Part shown: positions 44,121-53,580 of the stretch, piece after piece
Numbering within the stretch: position 1 is the first letter of the stretch
Layout of the letters: every line of letters starts with the position of its first letter
DNA from: Phaeobacter piscinae
GTDB lineage: Bacteria > Pseudomonadota > Alphaproteobacteria > Rhodobacterales > Rhodobacteraceae
DNA length: 64,000 nt
NCBI RefSeq assembly: GCF_002407245.1
Contig: NZ_CP010681.1
Coordinates: 2,108,001 to 2,172,000, forward strand
Direction: 5' to 3'
Position numbers and translations under genes: made by a program
Notes under the pieces: model-generated
What the model was told of the DNA's origin: nothing
Seen by the model: the letters and a program-made list of their open reading frames with translations, nothing else
The model's database searches: none

Positions 44121-45754
44121 GCGAACCTCTTATGAAAGTGCGCAATCTGAAGATCGGCGCAACTGTCTACCCGCCGGGTGAAAAGCCGCATGACATCGAA
44201 ATCGTGCATGGTGTCAGCTTTGACCTGCAACCGGGCAAGGTGCTGGGGCTGATCGGGGAATCCGGCGCGGGAAAATCCACCATCGGTCTGGCCTCCATGG
44301 CCTATGGCCGCGGTGGTGTCAAAATCACCGGCGGCGAAGTCTGGGTAAACGGTCGCGATATCCTGCAGTCAAAACTGCGCGATATCCGCCGTCTGCGCGG
44401 TGGCGAGGTGACCTATGTGTCGCAATCGGCTGCCGCCTCCTTCAACCCGGCCAAAAAGATCATGGAACAGGTGATCGAAGCGGCGGTTGAGCAGGGCAAA
44501 TTCTCCAAGAAAGAGGCCGAGGCGCGCGCCCGCGGCCTGTTTGCCAAGCTGGGCCTGCCCGATCCCGACAACATCGGCGAGCGCTACCCGCATCAGGTCT
44601 CCGGTGGCCAGCTGCAGCGCTGCATGACCGCGCTGGCGCTTTGCCCGGAGCCGGATCTTGTGGTGTTTGACGAGCCGACCACAGCGCTGGATGTGACCAC
44701 CCAGATTGAGGTGCTGATGGCGATCAAGGAAGCCATCCGCGACACAGGTGTCGCCGCGCTCTATATCACCCACGACCTCGCGGTTGTGGCGCAGGTGAGC
44801 GACGACATCATGGTGCTGCGCCACGGCAATATGGTGGAATACGGCCCTGTTGATCAGATCATCAACGCACCGCAGGAGGAGTATACTCAGGCCCTGGTCT
44901 CGGTCCGCTCCATCACCCATGAGGAGAAGGCCCCCACCCCGGAACCGGTGCTGAGCGTGCGCAATATCACCGCGCGCTACAAGGGCACCAAGTTCGACGT
45001 GCTGCACAATGTGAATGTTGACCTGCACCCCGGTCAGACATTGGCGGTGGTTGGGGAATCCGGCTCTGGGAAATCGACACTAGCACGGGTGATCACCGGC
45101 CTCTTGCCGCCGCGCGAGGGCGAGATCGAGTTCGCAGGCCGCACCCTGTCCTCCGATCTGGTGGGGCGCAGCCGCGAAGATCTGCGCGAGTTGCAGATGA
45201 TCTACCAGATGGCAGATGTGGCCATGAACCCGCGCCAGACCGTGGGCACCATCATCGGGCGCCCGCTGGAGTTCTACTTCGGCATGAAAGGCGCGGAGAA
45301 GCGCAAGCGGATCATCGAACTGCTGGATGAGATCGAACTGGGCGAAAGCTTCATGGATCGCTACCCGGCAGAGCTGTCGGGTGGGCAGAAACAGCGTGTC
45401 TGCATTGCCCGCGCCTTGGCCGCCAAGCCGAAGATGATCATCTGCGATGAGGTCACCTCGGCGCTGGATCCGCTGGTGGCGGATGGCATCCTCAAACTGC
45501 TGCTCGAATTGCAGAAGATCGAGAATGTTGCCTTCCTCTTCATCACCCATGACCTTGCCACAGTGCGGGCGATTTCGGACAATATCGCGGTGATGTATCA
45601 GGGGCGCGTGCAGCGCTATGGCGGCAAGACAGAAGTACTGTCGCCGCCCTTTGACGACTATACCGATCTGTTGCTCAGCTCGGTGCCGGAAATGCGTCTG
45701 GGCTGGCTGGAAGAGGTCATCGCCAACCGCAAGATGGAAAGCGCCGGCAACTAG
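44117..45754 (+). CDS. ABC transporter ATPase, DppD-DppF fused
   Basis: 545 residues with two ABC domains in one chain. Walker A GESGAGKST and GESGSGKST, signature SGGQLQRCM and LSGGQKQR, Walker B VVFDEPTTALD and IICDEVTSALD. Fused ATPases replace separate DppD and DppF in many family-5 importers; drives the two permeases. It overlaps the preceding gene by ATGA and ends the operon; a terminator follows. Confidence 0.93.
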   Translation: MSEPLMKVRNLKIGATVYPPGEKPHDIEIVHGVSFDLQPGKVLGLIGESGAGKSTIGLASMAYGRGGVKITGGEVWVNGRDILQSKLRDIRRLRGGEVTYVSQSAAASFNPAKKIMEQVIEAAVEQGKFSKKEAEARARGLFAKLGLPDPDNIGERYPHQVSGGQLQRCMTALALCPEPDLVVFDEPTTALDVTTQIEVLMAIKEAIRDTGVAALYITHDLAVVAQVSDDIMVLRHGNMVEYGPVDQIINAPQEEYTQALVSVRSITHEEKAPTPEPVLSVRNITARYKGTKFDVLHNVNVDLHPGQTLAVVGESGSGKSTLARVITGLLPPREGEIEFAGRTLSSDLVGRSREDLRELQMIYQMADVAMNPRQTVGTIIGRPLEFYFGMKGAEKRKRIIELLDEIELGESFMDRYPAELSGGQKQRVCIARALAAKPKMIICDEVTSALDPLVADGILKLLLELQKIENVAFLFITHDLATVRAISDNIAVMYQGRVQRYGGKTEVLSPPFDDYTDLLLSSVPEMRLGWLEEVIANRKMESAGN

Positions 45755-45810
45755 CAAGCAGGCAGTGCATATCACCTCTCGTCGCAGGCGACTGCGGCGG
45801 GACGCTCTCA

Positions 45811-45848
45811 AAGGCGGTCGCAGGTACAATCCTCACGACCGCCTTTTT
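45811..45848 (+). terminator. Rho-independent terminator of ABC operon
   Basis: 10-bp stem AAGGCGGTCG/CGACCGCCTT, loop 15, followed by a run of T. Confidence 0.85.
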
Positions 45849-45879
45849 AACTCACCTTTATAAGACCCTGGGTTCTGCG

Positions 45880-46716
45880 ATGGACAACAAACTTCTCCTC
45901 ATCATCTTGGACGGCGTCCCCTGGCGCAATTTCCGTCGGCTGTTTGGCAATCTGGAAGGCTGGGTCGACAGCGGCGAGGCACGGGTCTGGAAACACCGGG
46001 CGGTGCTGCCGTCGATTTCCGCCAGCTGCTATGCCTCGATCCACACCGGCGTGGTCCCGGCTGAGCACGGCTGCACCGGCAATGGCAATGTCTTCCGTCT
46101 GGGGCACAAGGATGTATTCAGTCAGGTCCGTCAGGGTGGTGGCGTGACAGGTGCAGTTGCCCATAGCTTCTGGTCCTCCTTCTTCAATCGCCATCCCTAT
46201 GATCCGGTGCGCGATGTGGAATATGACGAGGCCGACAGCGCCACGATCAATCACGGACGGTTCCATTCGATGACCGGCTACGGGCTGGTCAACCAGATGA
46301 CCCCCTCCGACGTGGACCTCTTTGGCACGCTGACCAATCTTTGCCTACGCTTTGGCCTCAACTACGGCATGCTGCACACCTGCACGCTGGATTGCATGGG
46401 GCACCGGTTCTTTCACGACTGTCAGGAGATGGATCACGCCTGTTTCGTGATGGACGAGATGCTGGCCCCGTTCATTATCAAATGGCGCGACATGGGCTAT
46501 GAGATCATCGTCACCGCAGATCATGGCCAGGATGAGCGCGGCCACCACGGCGGGCGCAGCCCCCTGCAACAGGAAACCGCGCTTTATTACTTTGGCGATG
46601 CGACAGGCCCTGCAGAGGATGTGGTGATTGATCAGCTGCAACTGGCCCCCACCATTCTCAGCCGTCTCGGTGCGCCAATTGCCGACACGATGAAGGCAAA
46701 ATCTTTCCTCAGCTGA
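45880..46716 (+). CDS. Alkaline phosphatase superfamily enzyme
   Basis: 278 residues, short for the nucleotide-pyrophosphatase/phosphodiesterase group. First strand LLLIILDGVPW carries the metal-binding aspartate; VLPSISASCYASIHTGVVP provides the catalytic Ser/Thr region; TADHGQDERGHHGG provides histidine and aspartate ligands. Cytoplasmic by lack of a signal. It follows the ABC importer on the same strand after a terminator, so it may process the imported compound (a phosphoester or phosphonate-like substrate), which is inference. Confidence 0.82.
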   Translation: MDNKLLLIILDGVPWRNFRRLFGNLEGWVDSGEARVWKHRAVLPSISASCYASIHTGVVPAEHGCTGNGNVFRLGHKDVFSQVRQGGGVTGAVAHSFWSSFFNRHPYDPVRDVEYDEADSATINHGRFHSMTGYGLVNQMTPSDVDLFGTLTNLCLRFGLNYGMLHTCTLDCMGHRFFHDCQEMDHACFVMDEMLAPFIIKWRDMGYEIIVTADHGQDERGHHGGRSPLQQETALYYFGDATGPAEDVVIDQLQLAPTILSRLGAPIADTMKAKSFLS

Positions 46717-46721
46717 GGATC

Positions 46722-46775
46722 CATGGCAGGCTTCTTTGGGTGATCGATGTATTCGCCCGACAGGAGCCTGCCATG
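46722..46775. repeat. 11-bp inverted repeat covering a start codon
   Basis: CATGGCAGGCT (46722-46732) and AGCCTGCCATG (46765-46775), loop 32 bases. The right arm ends exactly in the ATG of the DUF4453 gene and includes part of its AGGAG. Confidence 0.65.
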
Positions 46776-47336
46776 ACCCGACATTGCCTTGCCCTGATAC
46801 TGCTGCTTCTGCCGCTGCCCGCATTGGCGCAGGATGGCTGTGACGATCTTTGGTTCACGCGGAATCTGATCATGGACCGGGCCGGTTATTGCTTCGGGTC
46901 GACACTGGGGCAAAGCGTCTTTGACAATAGCGACTGTCTGGGCAAATCGGTCGCGCTTGACCCACACAGCAATCGACAGGTGCAGGAAATCCGGGGGCTA
47001 GAGCAGTTTCACGGCTGCAAGGTCAATACCAAGCGCCGTCAGCTGGCACTGAATGACACCCATCTGCGCCGCCTCCTTGTCGATCTGCCGATCCGCGATG
47101 AATTTGAAAGCGCCTGCCTTGGCTGGCTTGGTGGTCCGGTGCCGCTCTACTCAGGTCACAGTGCAGGAACGGCGCGCATTGGAGTGATCCAGCCCGGCGA
47201 TGTCATCGGGTATTCCCATCTTCCGGTGGGCAACTGGTCTTATGTGACCACCCATACGAGCGACTGGCGCGTCAAAAGCGGTGGATGGTATGATCGCAGT
47301 GCCGCACCTGAACAATGCCGTGACTTTGCAGGCTAG
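46773..47336 (+). CDS. DUF4453/YARHG-domain secreted protein
   Basis: 187 residues. N-terminal signal peptide (hydrophobic LALILLLLPLPALAQ, cleavage near AQ), so periplasmic. Conserved region GCDDLWFTRNLIMDRAGYCF and STLGQSVFDNSDC is the YARHG-like motif; further paired cysteines. DUF4453 proteins are known in Rhodobacteraceae with no function assigned. The AGGAG ribosome site and ATG lie in a stem (46722-46775), so translation may be controlled. An in-frame ORF from 46740 exists but has a poor ribosome site. Confidence 0.8.
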   Translation: MTRHCLALILLLLPLPALAQDGCDDLWFTRNLIMDRAGYCFGSTLGQSVFDNSDCLGKSVALDPHSNRQVQEIRGLEQFHGCKVNTKRRQLALNDTHLRRLLVDLPIRDEFESACLGWLGGPVPLYSGHSAGTARIGVIQPGDVIGYSHLPVGNWSYVTTHTSDWRVKSGGWYDRSAAPEQCRDFAG

Positions 47337-47344
47337 GGTCTGCG

Positions 47345-48271
47345 TCACTCATAAGGCCAGAGCCCCTGCCCCAGCGCTTCCACTGCAACGGAAATCCTCT
47401 CAAAACTGTCGCGGGCGCGGCCAACGCTGTGGCGGGCGCGCAGATAGCCGTGGACCAACCCCGGCTCATTGATCCAATGTGCCTTGCCCCCGGCTGCCAA
47501 AATCTTGTCGCGGTAGTGACGGGAGTCATCGCGCACCGGATCGCAATCAGCGGTGACCAGCACGGTGGCAGGCAGATCTGAGAAATCATTGTCAGCAAGC
47601 GGTTCCAATGTTGGGTCAGTGCCGACCTCACTCCCCTCCGGGCGCCGAAGCTGTCCATAGAACAGAATGTCATCCCGCGTCAGCATTGGGGCCTGCGCGT
47701 GTTCCAGATAAGAGCCTTCGTTGATGTCACCGCCAAAGGCCCCGTAGATCAGCACCTGACCAACCAGCCCCGTGAGCCGTCCACGGGCATGATGCGCCAC
47801 CGCAGCGCAGAGATTGGCACCAGCGCTGTCCCCGGCCAGGACCAGATCGCCTTCGAATCTGGCAGAGATCCACTGGCAGACCGCCCAGGCATCTTCAAAG
47901 GCAGCAGGATGCAGGTGTTCGGGCGACAGACGGTAATCCACAGCGACCACGCGATAACCGGTTTGCGCGCAAAGCTCGGCACAGACGTCGTCATGGCTGT
48001 CCAACCCGCCAACCACAAACCCGCCGCCATGACAGTACATCACCGTGCAGCCCGGTTCTCCGGCGGTGTAGATCCGCACCGGAACGGCACCCACCAGACG
48101 ATCCTCGCAGCTGACACTATCAGGACGCGCCGCGCGGAACTCAGCCGCCATGGCGTCATAGACCTTGCGCTGCTCGGCAATCGACAGATCCACCGCGTCA
48201 TCCGGATAACATTCGCCGGTCTTGCGGATAAAGGCCCAAGTCTCCTCGTCGATCAGCCGCTCGTAGTTCAT
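47345..48271 (-). CDS. Alpha/beta hydrolase, HSL (esterase) family
   Basis: 308 residues. HGGGFVVG oxyanion motif at 81-88, nucleophile S149 in GDSAGANL, acid in DCDPVRDD and the histidine in LVHGYLRARH. Hormone-sensitive-lipase-type carboxylesterases hydrolyse short acyl esters in the cytosol. The open frame runs upstream to 48652, but ATG at 48271 starts the typical MNYERLIDEETW. The stop is 9 bp from the convergent DUF4453 gene. Confidence 0.88.
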   Translation of the reverse strand: MNYERLIDEETWAFIRKTGECYPDDAVDLSIAEQRKVYDAMAAEFRAARPDSVSCEDRLVGAVPVRIYTAGEPGCTVMYCHGGGFVVGGLDSHDDVCAELCAQTGYRVVAVDYRLSPEHLHPAAFEDAWAVCQWISARFEGDLVLAGDSAGANLCAAVAHHARGRLTGLVGQVLIYGAFGGDINEGSYLEHAQAPMLTRDDILFYGQLRRPEGSEVGTDPTLEPLADNDFSDLPATVLVTADCDPVRDDSRHYRDKILAAGGKAHWINEPGLVHGYLRARHSVGRARDSFERISVAVEALGQGLWPYE

Positions 48272-48346
48272 CTCGCCTGTTCCTTGTGTCGTAGCACGCC
48301 GGATGAGCCTAGCAGCGCGGCGGTCAAAAACCATGCCCCAGAATTG

Positions 48347-48372
48347 AAAAAAGCGCCCCGGTGGGGCGCTTT
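48347..48372 (-). terminator. Rho-independent terminator of acyl-CoA synthetase gene
   Basis: Minus strand stem AAAGCGCCCC/GGGGCGCTTT with loop ACC and six T residues, 39 bp after the stop. Confidence 0.88.
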
Positions 48373-48410
48373 CTCTATCTCGTTCAAGGACCAGTGCCGA
48401 AGGCGGGGGA

Positions 48411-50306
48411 TCACGCCTTGGGCATGGGCTCCCACGGGCGGGTAAAGACCCCCAGTACGTCGGAGATATCCGAGGCCTTGGCACCGTTTTCTTCGACCTG
48501 CGCGACCAGACCGCGACCTTTGTCATCGACCACATGTTCGACACGGGCCGGCAGACCCGCCTTGAGCAACGCGTCGTTGTAGATCCGGGTGATGGCATTC
48601 TTACGAAGATCCGGTTTGAAGACCTTGCCCACCGCGGTTTTTGGCAACTCATCCATCACGGTGACATGTTTCGGGATCGCTGCCCGCTCATGTACGTGGA
48701 TCTGGCAATAAGCCAGAAGCTCGTCAGGCGTCACAGTTGCGCCGTCCACCAATTCGACAAAGGCACAAGGCACCTCGCCGGCATGGGCATCCGGCTGGCC
48801 GATGGCGCCGGCAAAGGCCACGGCCTCATGCCCCAGAAGCGCCTCTTCAATCTCAGCCGGGTCGATATTGTGACCACCGCGAATGATCAGATCCTTGGCA
48901 CGACCGGTGATCCAGAGGTACCCGTCGCTGTCCAGCTTCCCAAGATCGCCAGTGCGCAGGTATTGATCCTTGTAGAACAGACCGTCGTTTTTCTCGACCT
49001 CGGTATAGGTGTGACCGGCATAGACACCGGGGCTGGAGATGCAGATCTCGCCAATCTCATCCACACCCAGTTCAACTGCGCCGCTCTCAGTTCCTTTGAC
49101 GATCTTCACATCCGTATAGGGCAGCGGAATACCGATCGAGCCGATTTTCTTCTCACCCTGAACCGGATTGCAGGACACCAGACAGGTTGCCTCGGTCAGG
49201 CCGTATCCTTCGACGATCTTGACGCCGGTTGCTTCTTCAAACCGTTTGAACAGCTCGACCGGCAAGGGGGCCGAACCGGAGAAAGCGGTTTTCACGGTGG
49301 AAACATCCGCATCCACCGGGCGCTGCATCTTCGCCGAGATCGCCGTGGGCACCGTAATGATGAAGGAAATCTTCCAGCGTTCGATCAACTTCCAGAAATT
49401 GTCAAAGACACCGTCGCCGCGATAGCCCTGTGGCGTTGGGAACACCACATGCGCACCGGAGGCAACAGCCGCCATCAGGATCACATGGCAGGCAAAGACA
49501 TGGAACAGCGGCAACGGACACATGATGTTGTCTTCGGCAGTGAACAGCAGCTTGCTGCCCAGCCAACCGTTGTAGTTCATGCCGGAATAAGTGTGCTGTG
49601 CCACCTTAGGCATGCCGGTGGTGCCGCCAGTGTGGAAATAGCAGGCCACGCGGTCGCTGTCGGAATCCGCAAAGGTCAGCTCGGTGGGATGCTTGCGCAG
49701 CTCTTTGTTGAAGTTCTTGTAGTCCGCATGCGCCAGCTTGTCCTTGCCCTCAAGTTTTGGGCGGAACATCGGCACGATCCAAGACTTCGGCGGGGTCAGA
49801 TAGCGGTTGAGGTCGATTTCCAGAACCGTGTTTACCTTAGGCGCGTGGCGCACCGCCTCGGCGACCTTTTGGGCCACGTCGGTCTTCGGGAACGGCTTCA
49901 GTGTCACCACCACCTTTGCCCCGGTCTCGCGCAGGATGGAGGCGATCTGCTCTGGCTCAAGCAATGGATTGATCGGATTGGCGATCCCGGCCACAGCACC
50001 GCCCAGCAGTGTCACAACCGTTTCGTTACAGTTGGGCAGGATATAGGCAACGACGTCCTTCTCTCCGATCCCCATGGAGCGGAACATATTCGCCGCCTGA
50101 GTGACCTTATCCTTCAGCTGGCGCCAGGTCAGGGTCTCGGCCTTGTCGGTCGGGCCCGAGAAGATCTGATAGCTGACCGCCTTGTTGTCAGGAAACTTCC
50201 CGGCCGTACGGGACAACAACCCATAGAGCGTTGTCGGCATGTTTCGCTGCCCGAAGGGCATTTCATTCACTAGTGCCAAGCAGTCCGCGGCCGTGGCAAA
50301 TCCCAT
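48411..50306 (-). CDS. Acyl-CoA synthetase (AMP-forming)
   Basis: 631 residues. ATP-binding P-loop FHTGGTTGMPK, YGLTEATC motif, GRAKDLIIRGGHNIDPAEIE and the C-terminal lysine in PKTAVGKVFKPDL. Activates a carboxylic acid to acyl-CoA; family members work on medium, long or aromatic acids. A usual length of about 540 plus N- and C-terminal extensions. The C-terminus has an extra 60-residue tail. A terminator lies just downstream. Substrate unknown. Confidence 0.88.
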   Translation of the reverse strand: MGFATAADCLALVNEMPFGQRNMPTTLYGLLSRTAGKFPDNKAVSYQIFSGPTDKAETLTWRQLKDKVTQAANMFRSMGIGEKDVVAYILPNCNETVVTLLGGAVAGIANPINPLLEPEQIASILRETGAKVVVTLKPFPKTDVAQKVAEAVRHAPKVNTVLEIDLNRYLTPPKSWIVPMFRPKLEGKDKLAHADYKNFNKELRKHPTELTFADSDSDRVACYFHTGGTTGMPKVAQHTYSGMNYNGWLGSKLLFTAEDNIMCPLPLFHVFACHVILMAAVASGAHVVFPTPQGYRGDGVFDNFWKLIERWKISFIITVPTAISAKMQRPVDADVSTVKTAFSGSAPLPVELFKRFEEATGVKIVEGYGLTEATCLVSCNPVQGEKKIGSIGIPLPYTDVKIVKGTESGAVELGVDEIGEICISSPGVYAGHTYTEVEKNDGLFYKDQYLRTGDLGKLDSDGYLWITGRAKDLIIRGGHNIDPAEIEEALLGHEAVAFAGAIGQPDAHAGEVPCAFVELVDGATVTPDELLAYCQIHVHERAAIPKHVTVMDELPKTAVGKVFKPDLRKNAITRIYNDALLKAGLPARVEHVVDDKGRGLVAQVEENGAKASDISDVLGVFTRPWEPMPKA

Positions 50307-50487
50307 TGGTTTCCTCCCCTAGTCCCCTTGTGCCGGGGAATTTCAGTTAACACAAAATGATTTGAAACGGCCTGTCGTGCAAGCGCGCCGACAGGGTCAC
50401 GTCAAGGAAGCCTGCGCTTTGACGCAGCGACATTTGACAGTTTTCAACCTTGGAACCGAAATAGTGACCGTTTGAGGCGGGATTTGC

Positions 50488-52287
50488 CTATTCTGCAGCC
50501 AGTCCATCGGTGAACTGCAGCCGCGCCAGACGAGCATAAAGACCACCCTCGGCGACCAGTTGATCATGGGTGCCGGTGGCCACGATGCGCCCCTCTTCCA
50601 TGACCACGATACGGTCTGCCTTCTTCACGGTCGCCAGCCGGTGCGCCACGATCAATGTGGTGCGCCCCTGGCTTAGCTCGTCTACAGCCGCCTGCACCAG
50701 ACGTTCGCTTTCCGCGTCAAGCGCAGATGTCGCCTCGTCCAGCAGCAGCACCGGCGCATCACGCAGAATGGCACGGGCAATCGCGATCCGCTGTTTCTGC
50801 CCACCCGAGAGCATGACACCGCGCTCACCAACCTGGCTGTCGTAGCCTTCGGGCAGTGCGGTGATAAACTCATGCGCCGCCGCAGCTCGGGCAGCGGCCT
50901 CAACCTCAGCGTCGCTGGCACCGGGGCGGCCAAAGCGAATGTTGTCACGCGCGGACAGCGCAAAAATGACCGGATCCTGCGGCACCAAGGCGATATGTTT
51001 GCGGAAATCATCCCGTTGCAGATCCCGCAACGGCATACCATCCAGGCAAACGGCACCAGACGTCGGATCATAAAACCGCTGGATCATCTGGATGATGGTT
51101 GTCTTACCCGCACCAGACGGCCCGACGAAGGCAACCGTTTCCCCCGGCTGCACGGTCAGGGAAACATCCACCAACGCCGGGATCTGTGGACGCGCCGGAT
51201 AGCGGAAGGATACGTTGTCAAACCGGATTTCCCCGCGCACTGGTGTGACAAGCGTTTGGGGCTGCTTGGGATCTTGGACCTGATCTATCGCTGTCAGCAG
51301 CTCCACCAGCCGCTCGGTCGCCCCCGCGGCCCGCTGCAATTCGCTCCAGATTTCGGACAGTGCTGCAACCGAGCCTGCAACGAGAACCGCATAGATCACA
51401 AACTGAACCAAGGTGCCCTCGGTCATCACGCCTGCGCGCACGTCATTGGCGCCCATCCACAACACCCCAACCACCCCGGAGAAAACCAGAAAGATCACGA
51501 TGACAGTCAGAAAGGCGCGTGTCTGGATCCGTCGCATCGACACGTCAAAGGCGGTTTCGGTCAGACGGCTGAATTCGCTCCGGCTTGCACCTTCATGGGT
51601 GTAGGCCTGAACCGTCTGAACTGCGCCCAGCGCCTCCCCCGCATTGCCGGATGAGGCCGCGATCCAATCCTGGTTCTCGCGGCTGATCTTGCGCAGGCGC
51701 CGCCCCAGCACAAGGATCGGCACAATCACCGCAGGCACGATCAGCAGCACGAGGCTGGTCAGCTTGGCCGAGGTCAGCAGCATCAGCGCCAGACCACCGA
51801 TGAAGATCAACATGTTGCGCAGGGCAATCGACACGGAGGACCCCAGAACCGACTGGATCAGCGTGGTATCTGTGGTGATCCGGCTCAGTACCTCGCCGGT
51901 CATGATCTGTTCATAGAACGCCGGGCTCATGCCAATGACACGGTCAAACACCGCCTTGCGGATATCAGCAACCACCCGCTCGCCCAGCCGTGTGACCAGC
52001 GCGTAACGCAGCCCGGTGCCTGCCGCCAACAGCGCAGCGATCACAAGGGCAGCGGCAAAATACTGATTGAGGAGCGCGGCTTCGGAGATCCGGAAATTGT
52101 CGACAACCCGACGTACCGCCAGCGGCAGGGTCAGCGATAGACCCGCTGTCAACACCAGCGCCAGCGTCGCCATGGCCATCAGCACACGATAGGGACGCAT
52201 GAATGGCCACAGTGCGGAAAGAACACCAACTTTGCGTGATTTCTCGCGCTCTACATCCGCAGTCGGGACCGCTTGATTTCCCGCCAT
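50488..52287 (-). CDS. ABC exporter, MsbA-like half transporter
   Basis: 599 residues. Six-helix transmembrane domain (about 30-320) followed by one ATPase domain: Walker A GPSGAGKTT, Q loop, signature MLSGGQKQR, Walker B VLLLDEATSALD and H loop VAHRLATVKKADRI. Acts as a homodimer to export lipid or drug-like compounds; MsbA or multidrug function cannot be distinguished. ATG at 52287 is preceded by GAAGGAGCTGAC. The frame runs upstream to 52518 into the tRNA region, which is rejected. Confidence 0.92.
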   Translation of the reverse strand: MAGNQAVPTADVEREKSRKVGVLSALWPFMRPYRVLMAMATLALVLTAGLSLTLPLAVRRVVDNFRISEAALLNQYFAAALVIAALLAAGTGLRYALVTRLGERVVADIRKAVFDRVIGMSPAFYEQIMTGEVLSRITTDTTLIQSVLGSSVSIALRNMLIFIGGLALMLLTSAKLTSLVLLIVPAVIVPILVLGRRLRKISRENQDWIAASSGNAGEALGAVQTVQAYTHEGASRSEFSRLTETAFDVSMRRIQTRAFLTVIVIFLVFSGVVGVLWMGANDVRAGVMTEGTLVQFVIYAVLVAGSVAALSEIWSELQRAAGATERLVELLTAIDQVQDPKQPQTLVTPVRGEIRFDNVSFRYPARPQIPALVDVSLTVQPGETVAFVGPSGAGKTTIIQMIQRFYDPTSGAVCLDGMPLRDLQRDDFRKHIALVPQDPVIFALSARDNIRFGRPGASDAEVEAAARAAAAHEFITALPEGYDSQVGERGVMLSGGQKQRIAIARAILRDAPVLLLDEATSALDAESERLVQAAVDELSQGRTTLIVAHRLATVKKADRIVVMEEGRIVATGTHDQLVAEGGLYARLARLQFTDGLAAE

Positions 52288-52488
52288 GTCAGCTCCTTCG
52301 ACGTTCCGTGTGGCAGGTTCTCGAGCCTGCGCATCGCCAAGGTTCATGACTGCGCAAACCTCTAAGGTCAAGCGCACAGAGACCATCATCCCTGGCCATA
52401 GCGCCGCATGCCGCAGATCAACCAGACGTGCCGCGTTGTGAAGGGTGAGTGCGCAGGCGGCACAAGTAGCAGCTGATGTGGGACATCC

Positions 52489-52562
52489 TGGAGCGGGTAG
52501 CGGGAATCGAACCCGCACCTTAAGCTTGGAAGGCTCTTATGATACCATTTCACCATACCCGC
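52489..52562 (-). tRNA. tRNA-Gly (anticodon TCC), CCA encoded
   Basis: 74 nucleotides folding into a full cloverleaf: acceptor GCGGGTA/TACCCGC, anticodon stem AGAGCC-type with loop CTTCCAAG giving TCC, T arm GCGGGTTCGATTCCCGC. Discriminator T followed by encoded CCA. Reads GGA/GGG (and GGN) glycine codons. Confidence 0.95.
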
Positions 52563-52575
52563 TCAGGGAATTTGG

Positions 52576-52604
52576 TCTATAAATCGGTGCTTTCTGAGCG
52601 TCAA
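52576..52604 (-). promoter_or_regulatory. Promoter of tRNA-Gly
   Basis: Minus strand TTGACG (52604-52599), exact 17-bp spacer, TATAGA (52581-52576). +1 falls about 7 bp before the tRNA. Confidence 0.75.
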
Positions 52605-52683
52605 GCGGATCTGGCGTGAAAATCTCAAATTTCGCAGCTTCGCTTGGAACCATCGACTGCCGCAGATCTGATCTTTGGCCGTG

Positions 52684-53232
52684 TCAGCTGCCCAGCACGC
52701 GGCCAATCCACCCCTTGCGCGGCGCGTCGTCACCGGTGGGGTTTTCGGTGTCCGCGTCGTCTGCCTCCGCGTCGGCGCCAGCTGCCTCATCGGCTTCAAC
52801 AGCGCTCTGAAACCGTTCGAAGAACTGATCGGCCATCTTCTTGGCAAAGCCATCAATGATACGGCTGCCCAGCTGCGCCAGCTTGCCACCGACCTTGGCC
52901 TCCACCTCATAGCTGAGAAGGGTCTGCCCATCATCGCCGTCGCTCAAAGTCACATGGGCATCCCCCTTGGCAAAACCGGCAGCGCCGCCCTTCCCCTCGC
53001 CGCGCAGGGTCAGGCTGTTTGGCGCATCGAGATCTGAAAGCGTCACAGTCCCGCGAAACGTCGCTTTCACCGGACCCACTTTCTGCACAACGACCGCCGT
53101 GAAGCCATCCTCGGCGGAGCCGTCCATCTCCTGACAGCCCGGCACCGCGTTCTTCAGGGTTTCGGCATCCAGCAACCCCTGCCAGACCTCGGCGCGCGGG
53201 GCAGCTATGGTGCGGGTATCGGCAAGTTTCAT
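52684..53232 (-). CDS. CoxG-like SRPBCC protein
   Basis: 182 residues. The SRPBCC/CoxG domain covers about 1-140: MKLADTRTIAAPRAEVWQGL, NAVPGCQEMDG, GTVTLSDLD and LLSYEVEAKVGGKLAQLGSR. Followed by an acidic tail. CoxG-type proteins are linked to CO dehydrogenase maturation or hydrophobic-ligand membrane recruitment; no cox genes are near. ATG 53232; the ORF extends to 53310 but the extra part lacks hydrophobic structure. Confidence 0.85.
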   Translation of the reverse strand: MKLADTRTIAAPRAEVWQGLLDAETLKNAVPGCQEMDGSAEDGFTAVVVQKVGPVKATFRGTVTLSDLDAPNSLTLRGEGKGGAAGFAKGDAHVTLSDGDDGQTLLSYEVEAKVGGKLAQLGSRIIDGFAKKMADQFFERFQSAVEADEAAGADAEADDADTENPTGDDAPRKGWIGRVLGS

Positions 53233-53580
53233 AAGCGCTATTCCTTCTTCTGGCGATCGGCTGGGGATCTCAATCCTAGCAGACAGCGGACGGCCTGCAT
53301 GACATTGCATAGTCTAAACCGGAACCGCCCCGATATGCGACATTGGTTGCAGGCCAACGGTGGGCTACCCCGCCCTAACGCTTTCGGTCAACCTGTGCCG
53401 TCAGCTTGTTCTTGGCCATTGTCGGTCCAGATCGCAGAGCATGATCATCGCCTTCGACCTTTCGCCTATTGGTAGGTCCGCATCTCTGCTGTTAGCATGA
53501 TTCTCGCCGACAGCAGCGCTTAAGTCACTGCAAGTGCCTGACCTATGCCACAGAACCAGCCGCCCGACCTCAGGAGCCTG
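53233..53580. other. 348-bp gap before the signalling operon
   Basis: No convincing ORF. Contains an inverted repeat CTGCTGT (53486-53492)/ACAGCAG (53510-53516) and ends with AGGAGCCTG before the response regulator. Promoter for the operon is likely here but not resolved. Confidence 0.4.

Noticed and set aside
48534..50273. 579-aa plus-strand frame over the acyl-CoA synthetase
   Set aside because: Antisense shadow; the minus strand holds all AMP-forming enzyme motifs.
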